From assembly GCA_013398615.1 (NCBI GenBank), contig VZSR01003807.1, positions 5,575,612 to 5,639,611 on the forward strand: a stretch of 64,000 nt of DNA, read 5' to 3'. This document shows positions 38,538-51,386 of the stretch, piece by piece. Positions within the stretch are counted from its first letter, which is position 1, and every line of letters starts with the position of its first letter. Made by a program: the position numbers and the translations under genes. The notes under the pieces were generated by a model. The model was not told where the DNA came from. It worked only from the letters and a program-made list of their open reading frames with translations, and did not search any database. The DNA is from Brachypodius melanocephalos. Taxonomy: Eukaryota; Chordata; Aves; Passeriformes; Pycnonotidae.

Positions 38538-41500
38538 GTAAGTACTGAAAAACTTGTCTTTTGTCTCTTTTGTGAAGCAGGACATGATTTTCTAATAGTT
38601 TATCCCTCCTGAAAGAATTCAGTTTGTCATTTTAATGAAGATTGTCTTTAGGAGAGTGCCCAGCTATTTTTCTGTGCTCGGGTATGTATGCTTCTGTATC
38701 CATATAAGCGTGTTCTCCTATAACTTGATTTCTTAACTTGTTAAGTCTTATCTTAGTCTTAGTCTGTTCTTCATTTGCAGTTTTCATTGTTGTCTTCTTT
38801 GAATCAAAGCATTTTGCATGACTACCAAGGTTTCCATCAACAGCTGCTTCACCACAAAATATAAATTAAAGGAAAATCAGGAAACAGTGTGTCACAAAAT
38901 TTTACAGAACACAAACTGGATGTCTGTGCTAGGTGGTTTTTTTTTCCTCTGAAAATACTCTTGATACAAAATAGTGCAGGGGTCAATGCAAATATGCTGG
39001 CATTCCAGATATAGTGTTATCTATACCTGTGGGCTACCTGGCCAGGTGTTTGCCTACTGGTACAAACCTGGGTATAAACATAACCTTACAATATCTTTTC
39101 TTTCTCTTGGATAATTAATTCAACATTAGGATGTCTTCTTGTTGTAACCTATGGTACTTTGTACTGTTTTATGTGGCTAAAGCTAATTAGGGATTTTCTC
39201 TTCACTAATTAGCTTCAAGATAGTATACAAATATTAACATACTATTTAATCTATTCGATTTTTTTGCTGATATAGTTAAGATCATCCCTATTCTATACAT
39301 TAAGCTGAAGTTTGGTTACAAACTCTCAGAAAAGGATTGGCATAGATATGAGAGAACATGATTACTTCTTAACTCTTTAAATCTCTCTCATCTCTCCTAA
39401 AGAATTGTTTAACACAACTGGTGAAGGGAAAACTGAGAGAATAATTTTTTTCCAATGAATTCATATACAAGCTTTCCTAAATAACCCAGTTTATCTACAA
39501 ATTCATCCCCTGGTCCCTCTAGCAATATTATATGTTTTGGCTTGAATGTTACTGTTTGGTTTTTTTAAGATGCAACATTTGAAACTTTTTTTTAAACTGG
39601 TTTTTGAAACTAATTGAAAAATGCAATTTAACTATAAAACTGAGGTTACTCAGGCAACTTAAAATCACACAGTATTTGAAAGTGCTCGAGGTTAAATATA
39701 CTCATAAAAGTTACTGGAAAAGACAAGTTTCTTATTTTTCAGGTTGTTTAAAGGAGTCTGGTAATGTTTTCCACTCTCCTGCTGTTGCCATATATTCAGC
39801 AATCTCCTTTAGATTATTGAATACCATATTTTTAAAAAGCTTCTCTTGCATTCTAAATAGATTTTTTTATCAAAGTCAGAGTTTGCAAAGAAAGAGAAAA
39901 GGCTTCTTTTCAATTGATATGCTTTGTCTGAGTAGCAGATATTTTAGTTATCTTTTGTTTGACATATGCAAAAGGAGGGAGACAGTAATAGCCTAGTGCC
40001 ACGTTAACCATCTGTCAAGGTCAGGAATTTAAGATGTTGCTGGATTAGCAGTGATCTTAATTTGCCTTGGTCTATCAGTAAGCCACAAATGTCACAGCTT
40101 CTGTGACTACTTTTCTGTATAAATGCCCTGAATAGATGGCACTCCTGGTAAAACCATGTCAGCAGTGGTGTACGGCCCTGCTGTGTAACCAGCAGCACAT
40201 CACACCCCAAAGGAGCACCCAGCTCTCTTCAACACCACATCTCCATCACTGAATCCCACACAGTGCAGGGCTGAGAGCTGCTGATGCTGAGTTTTGGAAT
40301 GTGTTTCTTCTCCAACCTTGGTGACCACAGTATAGGAACACCTATCAGTTTATTTGTTACACCTTCTCCAAAACAAAAATATTTAGAACTCGTGCTGTAA
40401 ATTCTAGTGGCTGGAAACTCAAAAAATATGTATCTCCTTGCTTCTTAGAGTAAATTTAAAGTATTTTACAGGAAATAAATGCTAATTGTTATGTAAGGGA
40501 ATGAAACAATTAAAAATTAGCTTGAAAAAAATTATGGTGATGCTGAATATTACTTAAAAAGGACATGTAAGGTTGGTGAGCCCTGTCCTCTCCATGTGTC
40601 TACTTTGGGGTTTCTTTTCCTATTCACATTTTTCCTGTTTGTTTGTTTGGATTTTTAAAAATTCATTAGAGCAAAACTTTAATGTTGATCTAACAATTTA
40701 TTTTAAAAACATAGGAATCAGGACTTGATTAAGGACTAGCCTTAATACCTAAATTTCACCCCTCTAGAATTAGGAGGTACACCTTTTTTGACCTTACTCC
40801 AAAGCTGGGAGCAGAGCCAGACCCATATTCTTCATTTATCTCTGATTTCATCAGCCCCCCAGTTCAGTTTTGGATTGCTTCCAGTTTGGCTGATATCCTT
40901 ATCCCTTAGCTGAAACTGCCTTCAGAAAAGCTCCTTTAGCCCTGTCCTGGTCCCTGCCAGCTTCTTGGCCTTCCTCCCTTCTTCAGGAAGCCATGGTGCT
41001 TGCCTGTTCCTTAATGTTACTTCTTTGGCTATTTTGATTTTCATCTTAATCTGGGGTTTGTAAAGTCTCCTAGGTCACTCTTTCAAAATACATATTTTCT
41101 TTGCAGGATTTCCAACAGTTTTTCCACTAAAACCCATCATTGAATCCTTTTCTCCTTTTGTGACTTATCCCTTGTATTTCTGAACTTTAAAGTACTATTT
41201 TTTTAATTGAATAAAATCCATGATTCCCCTCTTGCTTTAGTGTGGTCCCATAGACGTTATTTTTTGAAGATGTTAGGTTACAGTTTATGAAAACAATTCC
41301 ATAAGTTTTGTTCACTCTATGATCTATTGCTCATGGCTTGAGATTAATATAAACAGATTATTTAAAAGTCTTGTTCTCTCACTCTGATCCCCTTTTCTGG
41401 ATGGCCTGTAGTGAATTTAATTTAACATGGCTAATGCTGAAATCTCTTGAAATGTTTGCAATGCACATTCTGTCTGATTATATTCTCATTTTCTTTATTA

Positions 41501-42753
41501 TTCATGCCCGCTGGTTAACTCTACTTCTGTCTGTCTTAGAAATGTTTATCCAAATCTTGTGTCTATTTTCTCAGTAATTCAAGAGATCTGGTTTGCTTTT
41601 CTTCTCCCAAGATATTCCAGGCTTCAGTGAGGGCATTAAAGAATAGTACAGCCCCCTTTTTGGATCCTATTTCTTTCTCTTCCCCTCTGTCTGACTGCAA
41701 TTAAGCAGTGCATTAGAAGTAAAGACAACTTCCACAGGTCTCAGTTTCTTGGGCTAGTTTTATAATGGCTCCTAGAATTCAGTTTAATTTCAATTCTTGG
41801 CACTTGTGTCTCTGGTGTACACTGTGCTTTGTGGATGTGATGCTTACTCCTTTTCTCATATATGCAAACCATGAAGGATCAACAAATGCCAAATGAGAGC
41901 ACAAATCTTCAGAGACCTAGCAGCTGTCGCCACATTTATGCTGAGGATCATTTCCAAAGGCTTATATATTACTCAGGTCTTCGGATGGATTTTAATGATG
42001 ATTGGAAATGACATGTTCATGAAGTATCTCTGAACTTTTTTTGTCAATTTAGCCCAAAGGACAGAAATTTTAGAACTGTTTTAAGAGCTTATGAGAGAAC
42101 TTGTATGTTCAGTCTTGGCCAGTTTTATCAATTTTTTCTTTTGAAACGGTTGATGGCAGTTGCCCAGAATAAAAGATTAGTCTGAAAAATACAGCTAAAA
42201 AGCTTTAAAAGTAACATAAATGGACAATGGCTGGTGTTTTTAAGATTTTGCTGTTGAGAAGCAATGGAAGCTTTTGTTATAGCTCTTCCTACCTACTCTC
42301 AAAATGTAAAAAGTATCTTAAAGAATAAGTAAATGTTCAGTGGCAGGTTCTCCGTCTAGACATACGTTGCCCTTACTGCTAATTTCCCATTTGTTAGGGA
42401 GGCTGCTAATTATTGCTTCATGTATGTCATGACAACTTACTCATCAGGCTATCTTTAGTCTTTCATGCTTCTGCTAGTATTTTATAAAAGAAAAGCAGAG
42501 GGTTTAACTAAAAATAAATAAATCAAGTGAGTAAATGGGCAACTTATAGAAAGATAGATTAGCAAAAGCCTACAGAAAGCACATTCTCTGAAAAAATTGC
42601 TTGCCTTTTGAATAGCTATTGCCTTTTAAATTTTTCCCTTTTTAGCAGTTGAGTTATTCAAGAGGGTTTTTAAAGATTCAAATTAAAACAAAATATCTTC
42701 TGAGTGACATGCAAGACATTGATTCCTTGTGAGAAAGTCTTCTGTTCATAAAC

Positions 42754-43070
42754 CATAGAATCATAGAACAGTTAAGTGTGACAAAGACCTCTAAGACCAT
42801 CAAGTCTGACCTTTAACCAACACCACCATGTTCGCCATTAAAGCATATTCCCAAGTGCCACATCCACATTCCTTCTGAACACTTCCAGATATGGTGATTC
42901 CACCACCTCCCTGGGCAGCTTGTTCAATGCCCGACCCCCCTTTCAATGAAGAAATCTCACCAAATACCCAATCTAAACCTCCCCTGGTGCAGCCTGAGGC
43001 CTTTGCCCCTTGTCTTGTCACTTGCTAGCTGTGAGAGCTACCTTCCTACAGGTAGTGCAGCTGTAGTCTC
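42754..43070 (-). mobile_element. Truncated CR1 LINE, 3' end, minus orientation
   Basis: Starts on + with catagaatcatagaa (complement of the CR1 3' terminal repeat) and proceeds through caacaccaccatgtt, ttccaccacctccctgggca and tgcagcctgaggcc, ending near ctacaggtagtgcag. This is the canonical order of the CR1 3' region read in reverse. About 315 bp is kept. The 73-codon minus-strand open frame inside it is residual CR1 sequence, not a gene. Better preserved than the copy at 12819. Confidence 0.92.
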
Positions 43071-44614
43071 AAGCTTTTTAGTGTGTTACCTCATTATATT
43101 ACCCTATCAGAGTAAAATAATAATGTAATTAGCATTTCTAAAGGATGCATCTTTGGCAAGAATGTAATAACAGGCAAGTTTTTCCTTTACCTGTTGGAGG
43201 ATCACAGTTTCTAATAAGTAGAGATCTAATCTGCTTAGCTCCTCTCTTAATAATCACCAAAGGTATAAGATAGCTGTGTTCAGAGATCCATCAGCAGTGT
43301 GGATAAATTATAAATATTTGCATTAGATTTTAAACTGTTCACAACAAGGAAGAAGCTGGCACTTTCCTATCAATGTGAGGTAACTTTCCTTAACATCTCA
43401 GTGCTAAGAAATACTGACAGTACTTGGTGTTTGCATTTTAACCGGTAGTTGAAAAAAAACTGGTTTTTCTACACACTGTGGATGTGTAGTCCCTAATTAT
43501 GACTTCCTGTTTCAGATTTTCCAGTTCATCTTGTATGGTCTTAAGCTACAGGCAATTTTTTCTTTCATAGCAAGTTCCTATTTTTTTTCTGACAAGCTTT
43601 TCAAGTAACTTCTGCAAGTAACTGAGCATTAGGTTTAAAACACCTAAATTCTGAATGAAAAATTATTTTGTGATAGGGGCTTTCTTTAATAATTTTGTAA
43701 GTGCTTTTGAGAAGAAAATCGAGCATACTTTAGTATCCATACTGTATTCCTTTTTTAAGGAATTTAATCTCTATTTCACACTGAAGGGTCCAGTAATGAC
43801 TACTTTTCAGGTGACACTAACAAAAATTACCTTCTTTTATCTTTATTTGTCTGTGGTTTGATTTTGACTTGGCTATATCTCTACATCTCTTTTCAGTGTT
43901 TCTATTTAATGCTGTTACTGTGTTGAGTACAGCTGTTAATGCCTTCTTGATTTATCAACAGTTTCAGCACATTCTATAATGAAAGGGCTGAATAAAGTCT
44001 TCTGGATGGTATCTTTTTTTGCTGTGTTATGATATGATTTTACACAGAGTCATGTTTGACAGTTTAGGATAAGCACTACCCCTTGTGCCATTTGTAGTTA
44101 TGATGCCTGACTAGGCTGTCATCTGTTTCTGAAATAATGCCTCCCCAAGGAAGCATAGTGACAGACAGCATGAATGGAAAATGCTGCAAAAAAAGGCTGT
44201 TATCCTATTATCTCCTGGCCACCTGTGGTGATGCAAATGCTTTCTAAGGAAATGAAGACGCTGCTTTCTTTCTGCTGAGTAGTAGCAGATGGTGGGACTT
44301 TGCAAGTCGGAAGGAAGAGAAATCAGTGACATGAAGGCCTGACTTAATTTTAACTTATTTGCACTGCTGATATCAGTCTGAAAATTAGTAGGTAAACAGA
44401 TTGCAGATAGACTCATTTCTCGGAAGACAGAGAGCCAAAATACCAGTAAACAGTTTCCAAAGAACTTTTCAAGAACTGCCATCAGCTAGAAGAACTTCAA
44501 TTCCAAACTGCAGCGCATAGCTGGCAATCACGCATGCAGCATTTTTTCAAGCATACCTTTGATGCTTGGGCATATAATGTGTAAGACTGGATGCAGGCCC
44601 ATCTCAGAGCAGTA

Positions 44615-44669
44615 TTTATCAGAGCAGTACATTGGAGTACTCAATTTTATCAGAGTAGTACCTTGGAGT
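44615..44669. repeat. Tandem duplication, two 24-bp copies with two mismatches
   Basis: tttatcagagcagtacattg-type unit at 44615-44638 is repeated at 44646-44669, with c/t and a/c differences; the period is 31 bases. Confidence 0.8.
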
Positions 44670-47600
44670 TTATCGTGAATAAGTCTTTAAAAGTGCACAA
44701 GTGAAAATTGTGGACTAGAGCAGAGAAAACAGATTGTTAATCTGCTTTCTTAATCTTTATTTGTAGTGTAGGTTACCATAACAGTTCATTTTGGTGAAAC
44801 CAAAGCCACCTACGTCTCCTCTTCCATTGCCCACCCACACTTTGTGACACTTTGTCTTTCGTGGTGAGCAATTCTGAATGTTCTTGAGTGTAGTGAAATG
44901 CAAACCATTGGTTGGTCACTGGGCTGAAGTATTGTTCTCATGCTGCTTCCCTGCTTCCATTTCTTAAAAAAATTTAATTCATTTTACAGTTGTTAGCTCA
45001 GGCCATGAAGTCTTCTATTCCTTTTGCTCCTTTTCTTTTTTTCTTCCTCCTTCTTCTTTCTCCTTCCTTGTGGTGATGCTACTGTACACACTTTCAACTT
45101 AGATGTTTTATGTGTAGGATGTCGCTAGGTTTTCAGGTTTCTTTTTGCAATGAACATTGCTTACTTGCTTGTTGTTCTGAAGAATTGCTTCAAGAGCCAT
45201 ATACTGAATGTTAGGTTTGCACCATCTGTTTAAATTTTTTAGTATCACTGTGTATATGGTGAAGGTGGTGGTCAGCCTGTCACCTCAAGAGATATTTATA
45301 TTTTATGACTTTCTGTAGGTTAGTTCTCTTTCTTCAGAATGTCAGTCATAAAAAGATGTCCTTTCTCACTTGGAATTGCAATTAAATTGAGGGTTGAATT
45401 TGCATATATTGCATATCTCTTTCAAGAGAGTTTTTACAGTAGTAAAAATTACATTGTTGAATCTCATAGAGGTGAAACAAATTTTCTAGTGAAGCAGTTT
45501 TATTCAGATAATTCAGCTTTTTCAGAATCCAAACTAATGGAAAAACCATGTCAGTGTAAATGAAAACAATTCCTGATGAGGAAGCTTCTTGTCTCAGCTT
45601 ACATTTTCTGACAAGTCAGTGAGAGGACAAACCCTCAGGTCATGTCAGTAGTGGCTGATAACCTAGTGGTCTTGGGATGTGGCCTTCCAAGTGTTGCCTT
45701 TAATATGTTATAGTTGGATGTGTAGAGAGGCTGGGTCTTGACCTGCTTCCTTGAAGGCTGGCCACTGTTCCTTCTTCCAAGGAAAGTTTACTGTAACCTC
45801 ACCAGTTGAACCTATTAAGCTCTATTAAATGTAGAAGGTACTGGGGATCAGGAAGACCGAGACAACAACACTGGAACAGAATGAGAATAGAAGTGGAAAT
45901 CTGAAATTTAGTTTCCTGATTTCCTTTCCCTCTGAGAGCTCTAACTGCAGGGCTACTGGCTCTCTTTGCTCTCGTGGGATATAAGGTTGAATCCTGAGCA
46001 AACTTTGATGGGATCAAACATGATTTTGTCTTTGGTTGAAGAAGCTGAAGTCATTTCATGGGAAATAAATGTTGCATGATTTTTGACACTTGAAGTGTTT
46101 TAAATTCATTGTTGAGGCACATTGGTTCCCTGAAAAGAAAAAATCCCTTTGAGTCAAATAAAATGCTTATGTAACAAATTTAGTTTAGAAGGATAAAGTG
46201 CTGCTTCAGCTATATATTATAGTATTATGAAGGACTTGCTGTTTTTCAGCCTTGGAAAGCATCTGTGCTCACTAGTGCAGCCAAAGATAGCACAAGTCAA
46301 GGGCCGTGTTTAATCACTGCTCTGGTTCTGCCAGTGGCAAGACAGAGCTTTGTTACTGAAGCTGTCCTCAAAAAGTAAACCACTTTCCCCATTCTTAAAA
46401 GTATTGATTTCTTTATTTTAAAAGCTGCTTAAAATAAAGCAGTCTCCTGCTGATAAGAGCATTTTGAGGTAGTCTGGCTCTAGTTTCTCAAACTAAAACC
46501 TTGCTTCTAGAATTAACTCTTTGTAACTCTTTGTATTCAGTGGAGAACATGCAGTTGACTTTCTTTCATCTTAAAGGCTGTACACTTAGTATACTAGAAT
46601 GATTAAACCTACTGAAAGGGAAAAATATTCATTCCTTCTATGCACTTGAAACAGACTAAATGCCAAGAAATTTTATACAAATATGGACAAGCTCTGTATA
46701 GCTCTTAGCCTGGAAAACACCTCTGAGACATGGAGTCTGGTCCCTTCTTATCCCAAGTAACACAAAATGGAATTCCTCTATGAGTTTATCTCATTCCATC
46801 TTAAATGCAGTTACACTTTTTCCTCTCCCCATTCTTCAATTGCTTCCCACTGAAAGAATATCATCCAGCACGGTTTGATGAGTAGGAACCTTCTTGTAGC
46901 TATGCTCTGTGTTTACTCCTGGCCCATTTATACTTGCCTGAAAAGATGCCAACACTTCTGTTCTTCCGTTTTCAGGATAATTTTTAATGTTTATGGTTCT
47001 AGTGGGAAAAAAGGTCAAGTTTTCTATTATAAAAAAAATTATGCAAAATAGATCCTTATTGCATCACGGCTCAACAAAGGAACCATCAGGCAAGTTGGTA
47101 CTAATGCACTCTCATGTGAGAAAGTTTAGAGATACTGCTAAAATACTTCCTCCCTCGACTGCTACCCCATACTAGAGCATCGTGCTGCTGTATTGCCTCA
47201 TCTTTCCCACCTGACTGCTTTGATTTCTTTTTTTCCTTGAGAATTGTCTAAATACTTGTGGTCAGATTTTTTTCCCCCTTGATCCTCACATTGCTAATTC
47301 ATGCTTTTGCAGCCATTTGGAGCAAGAGTGTATATACCTATTACTATTTCAACTCCATCTCCTATACCTCTTTTAGGGCTTTCTCACAATGGCTATTTTT
47401 GTTCTTTGAACTGGAAGCAGACAAACAGTTGATTGAAATCTGAAATGACATTGAGCAGAAGGTTATTCTACCTATATATCTCTAGGAGCAATGTAGCATG
47501 CATTCAAGGTTGCATATTATATTCCTACAGTGAGGGATAAACTAATCTGTAATTCAGTCTGTGGCCCAGGGAACAAAACTTGTCTCTCTGTGTGAAAAAC

Positions 47601-50227
47601 ATGTGACCCCTTTTCTGAAAGGCCCAGGCCTGCCAGAGTGACTTATGATGTTTGCTGCAGGTCTAACTCATGGCCCTAGTTTTGGCTTCACCAGTCACAG
47701 GGCATTTGCTAGAGGCCTTCCTTTGAGTAGCTTCCAACACTCATTTTCATCTTTAAAGATGAGCTGGAAAGAGGCTCAAGCAGTGAAGTGAACATTTAAT
47801 ATTTAATTTATTGTGTAGTTGAAGTGTAATGCTGTGGTACCAAAGAATGAAAAGTTGTAACAAAAAGCTATTGTCTGTGTATATTGAGAGCTGTCTGGGA
47901 AGAGAGCGAGTTAAACTACAGACCTGACTCTCAGTGACTCTAAATGCTAGCATCTATAAGTGGTAAAATGTATATTGATTAGGTACCATCAGATCCTGCA
48001 GGCAGTTTGCCTCGCCCATGTGCAGATGCTCTGCACTTTTAAGAGCCAGTGGAAAGTGCTGTGTAAGGATGTGTGGAAACGAGAACTCTACATTGTGCAC
48101 TGGACTCAGACAGCTTGAAGCTTCCAGTGTCTGCCCAGATATGAGTCTGAATATGTAAAACTGAGATCATGCATTACAAGGATATGTACGTAATTTTTCT
48201 CCCATGAAAAAGATGCTTTAAAGACTAAATGGAGTTTGAGCAAGATGAAGGCGAAATTCCAGATGCATCCAAAACTTGATCACGGTAAGAGTATTCACTG
48301 ATTGTATATATAATAATATTTAGTAAAAATTGCCCTGTAATGTGAAGATTAAAGGAGAAAAATTTGAATGTGGAAATCTAGGTTCATGGATGATTGCCTT
48401 GTAATTATTAATTCTAAAAACAAATCTGGATTTTTTTTTAAAATTTTGATTATTTTGTTTCTTTTGCTTGAACAGGACTTCAGCATCACAGAATTGGCTG
48501 CATAGCTCTTTCTTCAAACTGTTCTAATAATCATGCACATTTATGACATTATCAGATTTGAAAAAGGAGAAATGAGATGGGTTAGTATATTAACTGACAA
48601 GGAGCTAAAGACAAAACATAAAGAGGATTAGGTTTTGGACCATAGCTTCAGTGTGTAAGAATTAGGGCATACAAATGATTTGTATCTTTTGAAGGGCATG
48701 AAAGTAGAGACAGGGTTAATCTTTTCCCTTTTAAAGTGTAATTTATGGACTATCAACTTGCCATCCAGAGCTTCAGACTACCTTTCTGTCATGAGGGTTT
48801 TTTCATATTTTAAATTACATTTATAAGCTTCCAAGTAATCTGAAAGTAGTTGTTAAATACCTTGCTTATATGTTGAAAAAGAATATGCTTTCAATTGTAG
48901 TGCAAGTCCCTTGGAGGCATTTTTGAAAATTTACATTTACATCTGTAAATTTCCATTACATGAGGAGTCTATTCTATTGTCCTTCTCTGTATTGAATAGA
49001 AAATAAAGAAATCCCCCCCCAAATGCAATACAAACAAAAAATACTGTCTTTTATATTCGCTTTTATACTTTTTAACAAAGCTCCTGTGCTGGGTTAAGAG
49101 TTTTTATCAAATTGAGTGATGTTTTAATTTATAACTGCTCATGTTTTCTATGTCATAAATTATATCAGCAGGAACATAGGTACTTCATATTTTCTTACCT
49201 TCATAATGTATACCATCTGTACAATAATTCTGAGGAGTTTTTTATTAACACATCTTGATTCATGTAGACTAATCTTATTTCAAGAATCTGTTGCTAAGTT
49301 ATGGTATTAGAACTTTCAAGAACTGGCATGGTGAAATGTCATGTCCAGGAACAGTTGAACTGTTTGTCTTCCTCATTTATGCTATGTCAACATAACCTAC
49401 AGTCAGTTGTCTTTTGTTTTACTGCCCTATAACCCTACATGTGACTCTACTGAAAGTCATCTGTGCTTAGCCAGTTAACTCTGTGCAAAGCATGTTCTTC
49501 CCTGTGTTCCCTGGACTGTAAAAGGTGGTAGAGTGGGCAAGAAAAAAAATTGTTCTGGTTTTTCTCAATGACTTTTTCAAGTCTTATTTGCTTCTGTGTT
49601 TTTGAGATTTAAATGGTGCAGAAATATGACAAATAGCAAAATCTAGCACTTTTTCATCACACAATGTGTACAGGTAGGACTCCCCCTCCCTTTTACTGAA
49701 ACAGTATTGGAAGTTGGTTAGAAACTCAGAAATATATGTCCTCTAAAAAGCTCTAAAGAGACTAAAGGAAATAATTAAGTGACTCAAACAACTGAATTAA
49801 TCAAGCCTTTTCAGACGTTCAGATAGAGTAGCATAGTAATGCTACTCTAATGGACAGGTTTTTCAAGGAACATAGAGTTCAGGGCTACGTAAAGAACCTG
49901 ATGTTATTTTTTTCTTAAGCTTTTTATCCATTTATTTTTACCTTTATCTAAAGTCAATGTACGTGTCTGGATTTTGCCATGTTTTTCATCCTGGGAAGGT
50001 CTAATGAGCTTCCTTTGACCCTGACTGAGGCACCCTCTGTAAAACAAAGGTTTTTACTTTATTACCAGCATTTGTCTGTTCCAAGTAAGTTGCTCCCAAT
50101 TGAACATTTGCACTCGTACAACAATTTATTTTTAAGCAAGTAGAAATATAGAATAGTGATTATCCCAAAATGAGAAGCATTTTCTTCTTTCTGCATATCT
50201 CTTCAAAGTATATTATCTGTCAAATTT

Positions 50228-50247
50228 AAAAAAAAAAAAAAAAAAAA
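50228..50247. repeat. Poly-A tract (20 A)
   Basis: Uninterrupted A20 on +. I could not see an element body upstream that would make it a retroposon tail. Confidence 0.85.
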
Positions 50248-51238
50248 GGTTTAATCTAAAATGAAATATGTTCCAGTTTTTACTTAGGCAATAGAATGAA
50301 TGAAGTCTAATGAACCTCATCTTTGTAAGACGGCATTACTGTGGTATGACTATTTTCATCCTATGACTGGATTATTTTTCTAATTCTGTGCTACAATATT
50401 TGTATCATTTGCTAGGTTACTTTTGCAATTGCTGTGAGTGATCTCTACAGAATTTACAGTATTCTAAATCTTTAATCACAAGGTGTGCATGCTGATGCAA
50501 ACTGAGAGTCACAAGAATAACTAGAAGAATAATAAGAATAACTTGAATTGTGGTCATCTAAAATCTTACTGTTAGCTTAAAGCATAAGTTTGCCCTAGTT
50601 TTCATCAGAATCTCTGTGTCCTACTTTTAATCAAACTCAAAGCTATTGAGCAATAAGGGAGGACTGAGAATACCTTTAGCTGTTGGATTGGGGTTTTTTT
50701 CATTTTACTCCATAAGAAAATCCACATTTTTACCTCCTTTTCTAAAAATACTAAAATGGAAATGATAAAAATAGGGCTGCAAAGAGTGCATATATCAGTT
50801 TGATTTCTGCTGAAATAATTCTGTTAATTTTCCTTGCTTGTGCATTTGGTATAAAACGATTATGTACGGTGTGGAGAGAAATATTTCCCTCCAAGCCATA
50901 AAACTGGCTGTATGTAACAAAGTGCAGTCATGATGGACAGAATGGGTTCTTCTAAGAAAAGAAGTGGTAAAGAGTTCCTTACTCAAAAAAGTGCTGAACT
51001 GTATCCTAATGTGCTGTTGGGTTGTAGAAAACTAAAAGCTGCATTTTCTGTTGTTAATGAACATAACTATTTTAACATAGATTTATCTTAAGTCTTTATC
51101 AGACTGAAGAGCGTAAAACCAAATCTGTCTTGAAACAGGGAATATTGAGTTATTTGTATGGAAACAAAAGCTTACACATTTTGACCTTGTCTTTCTGTAT
51201 GAACTTTTCCACTTTTTTTTTTTCTTTTTAAATCACAG

Positions 51239-51386
51239 CAAGACCAGCTTTATACTTGGGCTGCAGTTAGCCAACCCACACATTCAACAGATTACATTGA
51301 AGGAAGCTTTCCAAGGAGAATTCCATCTGCATGGCCTCCACCCAAACCTCCAGATGAAGAACAAAGGCTCAAAACTTCAGAAGAAG
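51239..51386 (+). CDS. FMN2: Formin-2, third coding exon (residues 578-626 plus first base of 627)
   Basis: The acceptor has a long T-rich tract ending aatcacag|CA and the donor is GAAG|gtacag, a somewhat weak match. The product starts QDQLYTWAAVSQPTHS, then TDYIEGSFPRRIPS, then a proline-rich WPPPKPPDEEQRL, matching formin-2 almost residue for residue. Length is 148 nt (phase 0 in, phase 1 out). The QDQLYTW segment directly continues the conserved block ending exon B, so the two exons probably encode one structural unit; the PxxPKPPDEE part looks like a flexible linker with a possible SH3-type ligand. Frame, splice sites and similarity all agree. Confidence 0.95.

Larger units (their letters stand above)
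38538..51238 (+). other. FMN2 intron between exons B and C (12,701 bp)
   Basis: Bounded by gtaagt and a T-rich tract ending aatcacag. Non-coding on both strands. It contains the CR1 fragment at 42754-43070, a 24-bp tandem duplication at 44615-44669 and a 20-base poly-A at 50228-50247. Segments at 40120-40330 and 40800-41000 are somewhat more GC-rich and may be old repeats, but I cannot name them. Confidence 0.9.

Noticed and set aside
42800..43021. 73-codon minus-strand open frame rich in Gly
   Set aside because: It lies wholly within the truncated CR1 element and is residual LINE 3' sequence.
46705..46850. Possible CR1 remnant (aaaacacctctgagacatgg)
   Set aside because: Only one short stretch resembles CR1 and the terminal motif is missing; too weak to call.
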